From Mycobacterium colombiense (GTDB lineage: Bacteria > Actinomycetota > Actinomycetes > Mycobacteriales > Mycobacteriaceae): a stretch of DNA of 64,000 nt. The notes beneath the pieces are model-generated. The model was not told the origin of the DNA. It saw only the letters and a list, made by a program, of their open reading frames with translations, and did not search any database. A program made the translations under genes and the position numbers. This document shows positions 53,111-62,364 of the stretch, piece by piece. The stretch lies in contig NZ_LZSX01000014.1 in NCBI RefSeq assembly GCF_001665835.1, positions 62,001-126,000 of the forward strand. The letters run 5' to 3'. The first letter of the stretch is position 1. Every line of letters begins with the position of its first letter.

Positions 53111-54268
53111 ATGGCATTTTCGCGCACCTTGGCCGTGCTTGCAGCCGCCTCGGCGCTGGTGGCCGGTTGCGGCCACCACGCCGCGCACCCACCCGGCACG
53201 TCGACGAAGACGTCGAGCAAGCCGGTGGCCGCTCCGGCGCCGCCGGTGTGTGCCGACCCGTCGGCGGTTCCGGCGACGTTGGGAATCCGCGACAAGCTCG
53301 CGCAACTGCTGATGGTGGGCGTGAAGAACGCCGACGACGCCCGGGCCGTCGTCAACGGCTACCACGTGGGCGGCATCTTCATCGGCAGCTGGACGGACCT
53401 GTCGATCTTCAAGGGGCCGCTGGCCGACATCGCGGCCAAGGCGGGCCCGCTGCCGCTGGCGGTCAGCGTCGACGAAGAGGGCGGCCGCGTCTCGCGGCTG
53501 AAGTCGTTGATCGGGACCTCGCCGTCGCCCCGCGAGCTGGCGCAGACGCAGACCGTCCAGCAGGTCCACGACCTGGCAGCCGACCGCGGCAAGAAGATGC
53601 ACGACCTGGGCATCACCGTCGACTTCGCGCCCGTCGTCGACGTCAGCGACGAGCCCGACGACGCCGTGATCGGCAACCGTTCGTTCGGCGCGGATCCGGC
53701 CAAGGTCACCGATTACGCCGGGGCCTATGCGCAGGGGCTGCGCGACGCCGGGCTGCTGCCGGTGCTCAAGCACTTCCCAGGCCACGGGCACGGCTCGGGC
53801 GATTCGCACACCGGGGGCGTCGTCACGCCGCCGCTGGACGATCTGCAGAACAACGATCTGGTGCCCTACCGGACCCTGGTGGCAGTGCCCCCGGTCGGGG
53901 TCATGGTGGGCCACCTGCAGGTTCCCGGTCTCACCGGCGACGTCCCGGCCAGCCTGAGCCCCGAGGCGGTGCAGCTGCTGCGCAACGGGGTCGGCTACAA
54001 GGGCCCGCCGTTCACCGGCCCGGTGTTCAGCGACGACCTGTCCAGCATGGCAGCCATCTCCGACCGGTACGGGGTGTCGGAGGCCGTGCTGCGCAGCCTG
54101 CGGGCCGGCGTCGACGTCGCGCTGTGGGTCACCACCGACAAGGTGCCGGCGGTCTTGGACCGGTTGCAACAGGCGGTGGCGTCCGGCGACCTGCCGGCCA
54201 AGCAGGTCGACGATTCGCTGGTGCGGGTGGCGACGATGAAGGGCCCCAGCCCCAGCTGCGGCCACTAG
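53111..54268 (+). CDS. lpqI: lipoprotein beta-N-acetylglucosaminidase LpqI (NagZ type)
   Basis: This 385-aa GH3 enzyme removes N-acetylglucosamine from cell-wall fragments during peptidoglycan recycling. It has a lipoprotein signal with lipobox LVAGC (C20), then the GH3 core: SVDEEGGRVSR, VDFAPVVDV, KHFPGHGHGSGDSHTGG (the NagZ loop with its Asp-His pair), and the nucleophile region FSDDLSSM near residue 311. The position matches Rv0237. It is divergent from the DUF2613 genes and followed after 81 bases by a TetR gene. Confidence 0.94.
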   Translation: MAFSRTLAVLAAASALVAGCGHHAAHPPGTSTKTSSKPVAAPAPPVCADPSAVPATLGIRDKLAQLLMVGVKNADDARAVVNGYHVGGIFIGSWTDLSIFKGPLADIAAKAGPLPLAVSVDEEGGRVSRLKSLIGTSPSPRELAQTQTVQQVHDLAADRGKKMHDLGITVDFAPVVDVSDEPDDAVIGNRSFGADPAKVTDYAGAYAQGLRDAGLLPVLKHFPGHGHGSGDSHTGGVVTPPLDDLQNNDLVPYRTLVAVPPVGVMVGHLQVPGLTGDVPASLSPEAVQLLRNGVGYKGPPFTGPVFSDDLSSMAAISDRYGVSEAVLRSLRAGVDVALWVTTDKVPAVLDRLQQAVASGDLPAKQVDDSLVRVATMKGPSPSCGH

Positions 54269-54314
54269 CGGGTCGCCGCCATAGGCATAGTGGCTGTGAC
54301 ACCCCACCGCATTG

Positions 54315-54330
54315 CTTACTCTTGAGTCAG
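54315..54330. promoter_or_regulatory. operator-like CTTACT-N4-AGTCAG before TetR gene
   Basis: CTTACT-CTTG-AGTCAG is an inverted repeat with one mismatch, ending 19 bases before the TetR start. It shares form and spacing with elements at 58585 and 62214, suggesting autoregulation within one regulon. Confidence 0.5.
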
Positions 54331-54349
54331 ACGGCTGGAGAGGCAAGCG

Positions 54350-55000
54350 ATGGCGGGTGGTACCAAACGGTTGCCGCGTGCCGTTCGCGAGCAGCAGATG
54401 CTCGACGCCGCCGTGCAGATGTTCTCCGTCAACGGCTACCACGAGACCTCGATGGACGCCATCGCCGCCGAGGCGCAGATCTCCAAGCCGATGCTCTACC
54501 TGTACTACGGCTCCAAGGAGGACCTGTTCGGCGCCTGCCTGAACCGGGAGATGAGCCGGTTCATCGACGTGGTGCGCGCCGACATGGATTTCCAGCAGAG
54601 CCCCAATGACATGCTGCGCAACACCATTGCGTCGTTCATGCGCTACATCGACGCCAACCGGGCGTCCTGGATCGTGATGTACACACAGGCCACCAGCTCG
54701 CAGGCGTTCGCCCACATGGTCCGCGAGGGACGCGAGCAGATCATCGACCTGGTGGCCGGGCTGATGCGGGCGGGTAGCCGCAACCCGCGCTCCGAGCGCG
54801 AGCACGAGATGATGGCCGTGGCCTTGGTGGGCGCCGGCGAGGCGGTCGCCAACCGGCTGTCCACCGGCGACGTCGACGTCGACGAGGCGGCCCAGCTGAT
54901 GATCGACCTGTTCTGGTACGGACTCAAGGGCTCACCGGCCGAGCGGGAGGCGGCCGCGGCCCACCCCGACGCGGGCGGCTCGGACGCCGCCGCCGACTAG
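54350..55000 (+). CDS. TetR family transcriptional regulator (Rv0238-like)
   Basis: This 216-aa regulator has HTH residues in EQQMLDAAVQMFSVNGYHET and IAAEAQISKPMLYLYYGSKE (about residues 15-60). Length and place match Rv0238. The C-terminal tail is Ala/Asp-rich and variable. Its upstream operator-like element resembles those before fadA2/fabG4 and fadE5, so it is the best local candidate for the regulator of those lipid genes (inference). It is followed by the ClC gene within 25 bases on the same strand. GGAGAGG lies about 8 bases before the ATG. Confidence 0.88.
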   Translation: MAGGTKRLPRAVREQQMLDAAVQMFSVNGYHETSMDAIAAEAQISKPMLYLYYGSKEDLFGACLNREMSRFIDVVRADMDFQQSPNDMLRNTIASFMRYIDANRASWIVMYTQATSSQAFAHMVREGREQIIDLVAGLMRAGSRNPRSEREHEMMAVALVGAGEAVANRLSTGDVDVDEAAQLMIDLFWYGLKGSPAEREAAAAHPDAGGSDAAAD

Positions 55001-55025
55001 GCCTACATTCGTTCAGGTGGCCCGC

Positions 55026-56279
55026 ATGAGCGCCCCCGGCTCGGACCGCGGCAACCTCGACTTCTTTTGCGCGGTAATCATCGTCGGGTTGCTCGCCGGA
55101 GTTGCCGGATTGGCGACGACGTTCGTGCTGCGCGCCGTCCAGCACGCCACCTACCACTACAGCTTCGGCGCGCTGCTGGCCGGGGTGGCCGCCAGCAGCC
55201 CGATCCGCCGCGTCGTCGGCCCGATGGTCGGCGCCGCCCTGGCAGGCCTGGGGTGGTGGCTGCTGCGGCGCCGGGCCGAGGTGCCCCCGCTGGCGCAGAC
55301 CATCGCCGCCCGCGAACCCGTGCCGACGCTTTCCTGGAGCTTTGACGCGCTGCTGCAGGTGCTGCTCGTCGGATCGGGCGCATCGCTGGGGCGAGAAGGG
55401 GCCCCACGCCAATTCGCCGCGGCGCTGGGCGATTTGGGAACCGGATGGCTCAAGCGGCTTGCACTGCGTGACCGCGAGGTCCTGCTGGCGTGCGCGGCGG
55501 GCGCAGGGCTGGGCGCGGTGTATGCGGTCCCGCTGGCCGGCGCGCTGTTCTCGATCCGGATCCTGCTCACCACTTGGCATCCGCGCGCGGTGGGCGCGGC
55601 GTTTCTGTCCTCCGGCCTGGCGGTCGCCGTCGGTTCGGCCATCACCCGCGATCAGCCCAACCTGCAATGGCCGATCGAGGAGTCGACGTATCTGCTGACC
55701 GCGCACGGATTGTTGCTGGCGCCGGTGGCTCTCGCGGTGGGACTGGCCTTCAACCGGTTGATGGCCGTGGCACGCCCGGCCCGCCAGATACGGACTCCGC
55801 TGCTGATCCCCGCGCTCGCCGGCGCGGGCCTGGTGATGGGGATCTGTTCGCACTGGTGGCCCGAGCTGCCCGGCAACGGCCGCAGCATCCTCACGGTCAG
55901 CCTGGCCAGCGGCATGACCCTGGTGTCGGCGCTGGCGATCCTGGCGCTGAAACCACTACTGACCGCACTGTTTCTGCGGGCCGGCGGGGCCGGCGGGCTC
56001 CTCACACCCTCGCTGGCCACCGGCGCCGCCGCCGGGGCGGCGCTGATCTTGACGATCAACTGGGCCACCGGCACCCACCTGCACGTGCCGGCGGTGTCGC
56101 TGGCGGGCGCGGCCGGCGTGCTCGCGGTGACGCAGGGCTCACCGATCTGGGCGGCGATCTTCGTCTGGGAACTCGCCCGGCCGCCGCTGTGGATTTTCCT
56201 GCTTTTTCTGCTGACCGCGACCGGCGCCCACGGTCTGAAACTGCTTGCCCGGGGCCGCACTTCGACGCACGCGGGCTAG
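55026..56279 (+). CDS. ClC family chloride transporter/channel
   Basis: This 417-aa membrane protein has the ClC selectivity motifs: GSGASLGREGAPRQ (GxEGP-type, carrying the gating Glu), GAVYAVPLAGALFS, and GGLLTPSLATGA in place of GxFxP. The region after LAGALF is SIRILL, so the inner proton-pathway Glu known from bacterial Cl-/H+ exchangers is not visible, suggesting uncoupled or altered transport. Start could be GTG at 55017 or ATG at 55026; the latter has GGTGG upstream. It is probably co-transcribed with the TetR gene before it. In M. tuberculosis this interval carries a VapBC pair instead. Confidence 0.87.
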   Translation: MSAPGSDRGNLDFFCAVIIVGLLAGVAGLATTFVLRAVQHATYHYSFGALLAGVAASSPIRRVVGPMVGAALAGLGWWLLRRRAEVPPLAQTIAAREPVPTLSWSFDALLQVLLVGSGASLGREGAPRQFAAALGDLGTGWLKRLALRDREVLLACAAGAGLGAVYAVPLAGALFSIRILLTTWHPRAVGAAFLSSGLAVAVGSAITRDQPNLQWPIEESTYLLTAHGLLLAPVALAVGLAFNRLMAVARPARQIRTPLLIPALAGAGLVMGICSHWWPELPGNGRSILTVSLASGMTLVSALAILALKPLLTALFLRAGGAGGLLTPSLATGAAAGAALILTINWATGTHLHVPAVSLAGAAGVLAVTQGSPIWAAIFVWELARPPLWIFLLFLLTATGAHGLKLLARGRTSTHAG

Positions 56280-56301
56280 TGGCGGGTCGCCACCGTCAGC
56301 A

Positions 56302-57144
56302 CTAGAGCGGCCGGACCGTGCCGGTCAGGTGCGGGTAGCCCTTGGCGATGTTGCGCAGCGAAATGTCCCAGCCGCCGTCGTGCTCGTCGATGTAGAGGCC
56401 CGTCGTCGCGGGCAGCACCACCGGCTTGCCGAACCGCACCGAATACCGGACCGCATCGGGGATCAGTGCCTCGACGTTGGCCAATACGGCTGCCGCGCTG
56501 AACATTCCGTGCGCGATCACCGTCGGGAACCCGAACAGCTTGGCCGCGACCGAGTTGGTGTGGATCGGGTTGTGATCGCCCCCGACGTCGGCGTACCGCC
56601 GGATCAGCCCCGGGCTGATGCGCAGCACGGTGGACGGCGGCGGCAGCTTGGGCTGCTTCTGCGGGGGCGGCTTGGGTTGGTCGGACAGGCTGGTCCGCTG
56701 CTGGTGCAGGAACGTCGTCACCTGGTGCCAGGCGGTGTCGTTGCCGACGCTGACGTCGGTCACCAGATCGACCAGCATGCCCTTGCGGTGCTCGCGCAGG
56801 TTCTCGGCGTGTACCCGCACGCCGACGGTGTCGGTCACGGCGATCGGGCGGTACTGCGTGATGTGGTTCTCGGTGTGCACCGATCCCATTGCGGCGAAAG
56901 GGAAGTCGAACCCGGTCACCAGCGACATCAACGCCGGAAAGGTCAGCGCGAACGGGTACGTCAGCGGCACGTGATTGCCGTAGCGCAGACCGGTCACCCC
57001 CGCGTACTCGGCCACGTTCGCGCGGTCGATCGGCAGCTCATCGATGGTCACCGTGCGGGTAGGCACCTCGCTGCCGCGGGACACCACGGGCAGGGCCCCG
57101 GCGGCGGCGCGCAGCATGTTCTTCAGGCCGCTTGGCTGATTCAT
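56302..57144 (-). CDS. htdX: (3R)-hydroxyacyl-thioester dehydratase HtdX
   Basis: This 280-aa double-hotdog protein dehydrates 3-hydroxyacyl-CoA/ACP. The hydratase-2 motif with catalytic Asp/His is VGGDHNPIHTNSVAAKLFGF followed by IAHGMF in the C-terminal half; the N-terminal hotdog is degenerate. Length equals Rv0241c. AGGAG precedes the ATG, 9 bases after the fabG4 stop, so the two form an operon for reductive or oxidative C2 cycling of acyl chains. Confidence 0.92.
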   Translation of the reverse strand: MNQPSGLKNMLRAAAGALPVVSRGSEVPTRTVTIDELPIDRANVAEYAGVTGLRYGNHVPLTYPFALTFPALMSLVTGFDFPFAAMGSVHTENHITQYRPIAVTDTVGVRVHAENLREHRKGMLVDLVTDVSVGNDTAWHQVTTFLHQQRTSLSDQPKPPPQKQPKLPPPSTVLRISPGLIRRYADVGGDHNPIHTNSVAAKLFGFPTVIAHGMFSAAAVLANVEALIPDAVRYSVRFGKPVVLPATTGLYIDEHDGGWDISLRNIAKGYPHLTGTVRPL

Positions 57145-57153
57145 GGCGTTCTC

Positions 57154-58518
57154 CTATGCGCCCAGCATGGCCTGGCCGCAAACGCGAATGACGTTGCCCG
57201 TCACCGCATTCGAAGCCGGGCTGGCGAAGTAGGCGATGGTTTCCGCGACGTCCACCGGCTGCCCGCCCTGCAGCAGCGAGTTCATCCGGCGTCCGACCTC
57301 GCGGGTGGCCAGCGGGATGGCGGCCGTCATCTGGGTTTCGATGAATCCCGGCGCGACCGCGTTGATCGTGATGCCCTTGCCGTAGAGCTCCGGGGCCAGC
57401 GACTGGGTGAGGCCGATCATTCCGGCCTTCGTCGTCGCGTAGTTGGTCTGGCCGCGGTTGCCGGCGATGCCGGCCATCGACGACAGGCCGATCACCCGGC
57501 CGCCTTCGCCGAGGGTGCCGTTGGACACCAGCCCTTCGGTAAGACGCAGCGGCGCAAGCAGATTGACGGCCAGGACGGCGTCCCAGCGGGCGTCGTCCAT
57601 GTTGGCCAACAGCTTGTCGCGAGTGATGCCGGCGTTGTTGACCAGAACGTCGGCGCGGCCGCCGTGGTGTTCGCGCAGGTGCTCAGTGATCTTGTCGACG
57701 GCGTCGGGGGCGGTGACGTCGAGCCACAGCGCGGTGCCGCCGACCCGGCTGGCCGTCTCGGCCAGCGCCTCGGCGGCCGATTCCACGTCGATCGCGACCA
57801 CGCGTGCGCCGTCGCGGGCGACCACGTCGGCGATCGTCGCACCGATTCCGCGGGCCGCGCCCGTGACGATGGCGACCTTGCCGTCCAGCGGGCGGTCCCA
57901 GTCGGCCGGGGGCGTGGAGTCCGCGTCCCCCACGTAGAAGACCTGGCCGTCGACGTAGGCGGACTTGGCCGACAGGATGAACCGCATCGTCGATTCCAGC
58001 CCCGTCGCGGCGGGTTTGGCGTCCGGCGACAGATAGACCAGGGCCACCGTGGAGCCGTTGCGCAGCTCCTTGCCCAGCGAGCGGGTGAAGCCCTCCAGCG
58101 CGCGCTGCGCGATCCGTTCGTGCGGGCTGGCGGCGGCGTCGGGCGTGGTGCCGACCACGGCCACGCGCGCGGAATGGCCCAGATTGCGCAGCAGGGGAGT
58201 GAAGAACTCGTACAGCCCCTTGAGCCCCTCGGGCGTGGTGATGCCGGTGGCATCAAACACCAGGCCGCCGAACTTGTCGGCCCACCGACCGCCGAGGTTG
58301 TTGCCTACCAGGTCGTAGTCGGCGTCCAGCGCCGCGCGCAGCGGTTCGACGACCCTGCCCTCCCCGCCGATCAGCAGCGCCCCGGCCAGCGGCGGTTCAC
58401 CGGCCCGGTAGCGGCGCAGCGTCTCGGGTTGGGGAACGCCGAGCTGCTTGGCGAGAAACGATCCAGGACCGGAATTGACGATCTGAGAGAACAGATCGGA
58501 CGAAGCCTTGGGAGCCAC
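57154..58518 (-). CDS. fabG4: 3-oxoacyl reductase FabG4 (high-molecular-weight type)
   Basis: This 454-aa NADH-dependent 3-ketoacyl reductase has an N-terminal flavodoxin-like domain (about 1-200) and a C-terminal SDR domain: [27 protein letters not shown], and the catalytic S-Y-K in [11 protein letters not shown] and [11 protein letters not shown]. Length equals Rv0242c. The start is GTG at 58518 after GGAAGG. It works with HtdX (next gene) and possibly FadA2 (divergent) in one acyl-chain cycle. The 151-base gap to fadA2 contains a palindrome. Confidence 0.93.
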   Translation of the reverse strand: MAPKASSDLFSQIVNSGPGSFLAKQLGVPQPETLRRYRAGEPPLAGALLIGGEGRVVEPLRAALDADYDLVGNNLGGRWADKFGGLVFDATGITTPEGLKGLYEFFTPLLRNLGHSARVAVVGTTPDAAASPHERIAQRALEGFTRSLGKELRNGSTVALVYLSPDAKPAATGLESTMRFILSAKSAYVDGQVFYVGDADSTPPADWDRPLDGKVAIVTGAARGIGATIADVVARDGARVVAIDVESAAEALAETASRVGGTALWLDVTAPDAVDKITEHLREHHGGRADVLVNNAGITRDKLLANMDDARWDAVLAVNLLAPLRLTEGLVSNGTLGEGGRVIGLSSMAGIAGNRGQTNYATTKAGMIGLTQSLAPELYGKGITINAVAPGFIETQMTAAIPLATREVGRRMNSLLQGGQPVDVAETIAYFASPASNAVTGNVIRVCGQAMLGA

Positions 58519-58584
58519 GGGAGTTACCTTCCATGTTCTTGCGAAGTCGGGGTATGCCTACAGCACAACCGTATCGAGGACGAA

Positions 58585-58600
58585 CTTACTGCAGAGTAAG
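58585..58600. promoter_or_regulatory. operator CTTACT-GCAG-AGTAAG between fabG4 and fadA2
   Basis: A perfect 6-bp inverted repeat with a 4-base spacer lies midway between the divergent starts, and so could control both. Its TTACT-N4-AGTAA core recurs before fadE5 and, with one change, before the TetR gene at 54350. Confidence 0.6.
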
Positions 58601-58669
58601 AACAGTGAGTAGTATGGCCCCAGACGGGCGATTCCCAAACCGATAGACCGCAGAACACGGAGAAGAATA

Positions 58670-60004
58670 GTGGCCCCTGCAAGCTCTGAGGCAAGCAAAC
58701 AGCGCAGTTCCGAGCGTCGGCGCGTGGCCGTCCTGGGCGGCAACCGCATCCCGTTCGCCCGGTCGGACGGGGCCTACGCGGAGGCATCCAACCAAGACAT
58801 GTTCACCGCCGCCCTAGGCGGGCTGGTGGATCGCTTCGGGCTGGCCGGCGAACGGCTGGGCGTGGTGGTCGGCGGCGCCGTGCTCAAGCACAGCCGGGAC
58901 TTCAACCTGACGCGCGAATGCGTGCTCGGTTCGCAGCTGTCCTCCTACACGCCCGCGTTCGACCTGCAGCAGGCCTGCGGGACCGGGCTGCAGGCGGCCG
59001 TCGCCGCCGCGGAGGGCATCGCGGCCGGACGCTACGAGGTGGCCGCCGCCGGCGGCGTGGACACCACCTCCGACGCCCCGATCGGTCTGGGCGACAACCT
59101 GCGCCGCACGCTGCTCAAGCTGCGCCGGGCCAAGTCCAACGTGCAGCGGCTGAAGTTGGTCGGCACGCTGCCCGCGACCCTGGGCGTCGAGATCCCGGTC
59201 AACAGCGAACCGCGCACCGGGCTGTCCATGGGGGAGCACCAGGCGCTCACCGCCAAGAAGATGGGCATCGCCCGGGTGGCCCAGGACGAGCTGGCCGCGG
59301 CCAGCCACCGCAACATGGCCGCCGCCTACGACCGCGGCTTCTTCGACGACCTGGTCACGCCATTCCTGGGCCTGTACCGCGACGACAACCTGCGCGCGGA
59401 CTCGTCGGCGGAGAAGCTGGCCAAGCTGCGTCCGGTGTTCGGCGTGAAGGCCGGCGACGCGACGATGACGGCCGGCAACTCGACCCCGCTGACCGACGGC
59501 GCGTCGGTGGCGCTGCTGGCCACCGACGAGTGGGCGGCCGCCCACTCGTTGACGCCGCTGGCCTACCTGGTCGATTCGGAGACCGCGGCGGTCGACTACG
59601 TCAACGGCCGCGACGGCCTGCTGATGGCCCCGACCTACGCGGTGCCGCGGCTGCTCGCCCGCAACGGCCTGAGCCTGCAGGACTTCGACTTCTACGAGAT
59701 CCACGAGGCCTTCGCCTCGGTGGTGCTGTGTCACCTGCAGGCGTGGGAGTCCGAGGAGTACTGCAAGGAGCGGCTCGGCCTGGACGCGGCGCTGGGCTCG
59801 ATCGATCGGTCCAAGCTCAACGTCAACGGGTCCTCGCTGGCCGCCGGCCACCCGTTCGCGGCCACCGGCGGACGGATCCTGGCCCAGGCGGCCAAGCAGC
59901 TCGCCCAGCGCAAGGCCGAGCAGAAGAGCGGCGGCCCCGTGCGTGCCCTGGTCTCGATCTGCGCGGCCGGCGGCCAGGGCGTCGCCGCGATCCTGGAGGC
60001 CTGA
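58670..60004 (+). CDS. fadA2: acetyl-CoA acyltransferase (thiolase) FadA2
   Basis: This 444-aa thiolase cleaves or condenses 3-ketoacyl-CoA. The nucleophile Cys is in DLQQACGTGLQAA, the active-site His lie in YEIHEAFAS and GHPFAATGGR, and the second Cys is in ICAAGGQG. Length fits Rv0243 (about 440 aa). Start is GTG at 58670 after GGAGAAG. It is divergent from fabG4-htdX, sharing the palindromic control region, and ends upstream of a strong intrinsic terminator. Confidence 0.93.
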   Translation: MAPASSEASKQRSSERRRVAVLGGNRIPFARSDGAYAEASNQDMFTAALGGLVDRFGLAGERLGVVVGGAVLKHSRDFNLTRECVLGSQLSSYTPAFDLQQACGTGLQAAVAAAEGIAAGRYEVAAAGGVDTTSDAPIGLGDNLRRTLLKLRRAKSNVQRLKLVGTLPATLGVEIPVNSEPRTGLSMGEHQALTAKKMGIARVAQDELAAASHRNMAAAYDRGFFDDLVTPFLGLYRDDNLRADSSAEKLAKLRPVFGVKAGDATMTAGNSTPLTDGASVALLATDEWAAAHSLTPLAYLVDSETAAVDYVNGRDGLLMAPTYAVPRLLARNGLSLQDFDFYEIHEAFASVVLCHLQAWESEEYCKERLGLDAALGSIDRSKLNVNGSSLAAGHPFAATGGRILAQAAKQLAQRKAEQKSGGPVRALVSICAAGGQGVAAILEA

Positions 60005-60327
60005 CCGGCACGTCGCCCCTGGTGGCTCCGCGCTCGCGATGAGTTGAGTCACATCTGGTTAGTCAGATGGGGGCGCGGGTATTCGACCCACCGGATGGCC
60101 CCGTGTTGTGGTCTGACCCCCCGACCCCGACGGCAATACGGGGCATCCCCCGAATGCGAGCGTTGGTCCGTTTCCGCGGATCGGCGTGCGAAAAGGGCCG
60201 CCGCTGGAGTGAGGGGATCCAGCGGCGGCCTTTTTGCTGTCTACCAGCGCTTTCTGCGGTCTCGCCAAGCGACAGATCCCCCGCTTCGCGGGGAGGCGGG
60301 GGACCTGCGCGTGTCGCTCGCGTCCGC
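60005..60327. other. 323-base convergent intergenic region with hairpins
   Basis: The gap between the convergent fadA2 and fadE5 stops has no supported gene. It holds a small inverted repeat (CATCTG-N6-CAGATG, 60052-60069), a very strong intrinsic terminator (60191-60235) and a short GC hairpin CCCCGC-TTC-GCGGGG (60279-60293). Confidence 0.7.
60191..60235. terminator. bidirectional intrinsic terminator
   Basis: Arms 60196-60208 (GGCCGCCGCTGGA) and 60218-60230 pair perfectly over 13 bp with a 9-base loop. TTTTT follows on the plus strand, and AAAA precedes, giving a T tract on the minus strand. It can therefore end transcripts of both fadA2 and fadE5. Such textbook terminators are uncommon in mycobacteria. 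Confidence 0.9.
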
Positions 60328-62163
60328 CTAGAAGGCGGCCTCGTCGAGCTCCATGATGTCGTTGTCCAGCGTGTCGATGACCTCACGAGTGCTGGTCAGC
60401 AGCGGCAGGAAGTTCTTCGCGAAGAACGATGCCACCGCGATCTTGCCCTCGTAGAAGGACCGCTCCTCGCCGCTGGCGCCGGCGTCGAGCGCCGCCACGG
60501 CGACCGCCGCCTGACGCTGCAACAACCAGCCGATGACCAGGTCACCGACGCTCATCAGGAAGCGCACCGAACCCAGACCCACCTTGTACAGGCTGGTCAC
60601 GTCCTCCTGCGCCGCCATCAGGTAGCCGGTCAGCGTCGCCGCCATCGCCTGCACGTCGGTCAGCGCCTTGGACAGCAGCTCCCGCTCGGTCTTCAGGCGG
60701 CCGTTGCCGGACTCGCTGTCGACGAACTTCTGGATCTGCTCGGACACGTGGGCCAGCGCCATACCCTTGTCGCGGACGATCTTGCGGAAGAAGAAGTCCT
60801 GCGCCTGGATGGCTGTGGTGCCCTCGTAGAGCGAGTCGATCTTGGCGTCGCGGATGTACTGCTCGATCGGGTAGTCCTGCAGGAAGCCGGACCCACCGAA
60901 GGTCTGCAGGCTCTCGGTGAGCTTGGCGTACGCCTGCTCCGAGCCCACACCCTTGACGACCGGCAGCATCAGGTCGTTGACCTTGACCGCCAGGTCGGCG
61001 TCCACACCGTGCAGGGCCTCGGCGACGGCCGAGTCCTGGTAGGTCGACGTGAACAGGTACAGCGCGCGCAGACCCTCGGCATACGCCTTCTGGGTCATCA
61101 GCGACCGGCGCACGTCCGGGTGGTGCGTGATGGTCACCCGCGGAGCGGTCTTGTCGGTCATCTGGGTCATGTCGGCGCCCTGCACGCGAGACTTCGCGTA
61201 CTCCAGCGCGTTCAGGTAACCCGTCGACAGGGTCGCGATGGCCTTGGTGCCGACCATCATGCGGGCCTGCTCGATGACCTCGAACATCTGCGCGATGCCG
61301 TTGTGCACCTCGCCGACCAGCCAGCCCTTGGCGGGGACGTCGTGCTGGCCGAAGCTCAGCTCGCACGTCGCCGATACCTTCAGGCCCATCTTGTGCTCGA
61401 CGTTGGTGACGTAGACGCCGTTGCGCTCGCCCAGCTCGCCGGTCTCGAAGTCGAACAGGAACTTGGGCACGAAGAACAGCGACAGGCCCTTGGTGCCCGG
61501 TCCGGCACCCTCGGGGCGCGCCAGCACCAGGTGGAAGATGTTCTCGAACAGGTCGCCGGAGTCGGCGGAGGTGATGAACCGCTTCACACCGTCGATGTGC
61601 CAGGAGCCGTCTTCCTGCTGGACCGCCTTGGTGCGACCGGCGCCCACGTCGGAGCCGGCGTCCGGCTCGGTGAGCACCATGGTCGAACCCCAGCCGCGCT
61701 CGGCGGCCAGCTCGGCCCACTTCTTCTGCTCTTCGGTGCCGAGGTGGTGAAGGATCTGGGCGAAGCCCGCCCCTCCGGCGTACATCCACACGGCCGGGTT
61801 GGCACCCAGAAGATGTTCGTGCAGGGCCCACAGCAGCGCCTTGGGCGCGGGCACTCCGCCCAGAGCCTCGTCAAGACCGACCTTGTCCCAACCCGCCTCG
61901 ATGACGGCCTGGACGGACTTCTTGAAAGACTCCGGCAGCGTTACCGAGTGCGTCTTCGGGTCGAAGACGGGCGGATTGCGGTCCCCCTCGACGAACGACT
62001 CCGCGACCGGCCCCTCGGCCAGCCGGCTGATTTCGTTCAGCATTTCTTGGGCTGTGTCGGCGTCCAGGTCGGCGTATTCGCCCTGGCCCAGCGCCTTGTC
62101 AACGCCCAGAACCTCGAACAGGTTGAATACCTGGTCGCGGACGTTGCTCTTGTAGTGGCTCAC
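60328..62163 (-). CDS. fadE5: acyl-CoA dehydrogenase FadE5
   Basis: This 611-aa flavoprotein dehydrogenates acyl-CoA in beta-oxidation. It has [20 protein letters not shown] (flavin-binding loop), the middle beta domain, the helical domain with [20 protein letters not shown], and [16 protein letters not shown] near the catalytic region, then a long helical C-terminal extension typical of the FadE5 group. The GTG at 62163 gives [20 protein letters not shown] and equals the 611-aa Rv0244c; AGGAGGA lies 7 bases upstream, whereas an in-frame ATG at 62190 does not have one. An operator-like palindrome is upstream. Confidence 0.94.
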   Translation of the reverse strand: MSHYKSNVRDQVFNLFEVLGVDKALGQGEYADLDADTAQEMLNEISRLAEGPVAESFVEGDRNPPVFDPKTHSVTLPESFKKSVQAVIEAGWDKVGLDEALGGVPAPKALLWALHEHLLGANPAVWMYAGGAGFAQILHHLGTEEQKKWAELAAERGWGSTMVLTEPDAGSDVGAGRTKAVQQEDGSWHIDGVKRFITSADSGDLFENIFHLVLARPEGAGPGTKGLSLFFVPKFLFDFETGELGERNGVYVTNVEHKMGLKVSATCELSFGQHDVPAKGWLVGEVHNGIAQMFEVIEQARMMVGTKAIATLSTGYLNALEYAKSRVQGADMTQMTDKTAPRVTITHHPDVRRSLMTQKAYAEGLRALYLFTSTYQDSAVAEALHGVDADLAVKVNDLMLPVVKGVGSEQAYAKLTESLQTFGGSGFLQDYPIEQYIRDAKIDSLYEGTTAIQAQDFFFRKIVRDKGMALAHVSEQIQKFVDSESGNGRLKTERELLSKALTDVQAMAATLTGYLMAAQEDVTSLYKVGLGSVRFLMSVGDLVIGWLLQRQAAVAVAALDAGASGEERSFYEGKIAVASFFAKNFLPLLTSTREVIDTLDNDIMELDEAAF

Positions 62164-62205
62164 TACGGTCCTCCTCGTTGAGAATGCCACTTGTGGTTGG
62201 GTACT

Positions 62206-62236
62206 AGGTCTAAGTTACCCACCAGTAACAAGACCT
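62206..62236. promoter_or_regulatory. extended palindrome in fadE5 promoter region
   Basis: GTTAC-CCACCA-GTAAC (62214-62229) is flanked by AGGTC on the left and GACCT on the right, forming a 31-base near-perfect palindrome with one extra base on one side. It lies 43 bases upstream of the fadE5 start, and its TTAC-N6-GTAA core matches the fabG4/fadA2 element. Confidence 0.6.
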
Positions 62237-62298
62237 AAAATATCGCTCGCGTCAGCGGGATGCAAGTCAATGTGAGCTAGATTTCATTGCCTAATTAA

Positions 62299-62310
62299 CC
62301 AACCGGTTGG
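62299..62310. promoter_or_regulatory. CCAACCGGTTGG palindrome before the oxygenase gene
   Basis: A perfect 12-bp palindrome 54 bases upstream of the 2OG-oxygenase start, in the 201-base gap shared with fadE5. Its form is typical of TetR-type operators, and it differs from the fadE5 palindrome, so separate control of the two genes is likely. Confidence 0.5.
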
Positions 62311-62364
62311 GAAGCTGCAGGTCATGTCGTCGGAATCCGATTTACCTGCGACGATGCAGGGCAT

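Noticed and set aside
53014..54609. A 531-codon plus-strand frame overlapping lpqI
   Set aside because: Its residues are Arg/Gly-rich shadow translation; LpqI in the next frame has a lipobox and full GH3 motifs.
56245..58599. A 784-codon open frame on the plus strand opposite htdX and fabG4
   Set aside because: It is the antisense of two clear genes; the His/Arg/Gly/Val/Asp-rich composition is what high-G+C coding DNA gives in this frame, and no family motif is visible.
60067..62181. A 704-codon plus-strand open frame opposite fadE5
   Set aside because: Antisense of FadE5, low-complexity composition, and it would read through the strong terminator at 60191-60235.
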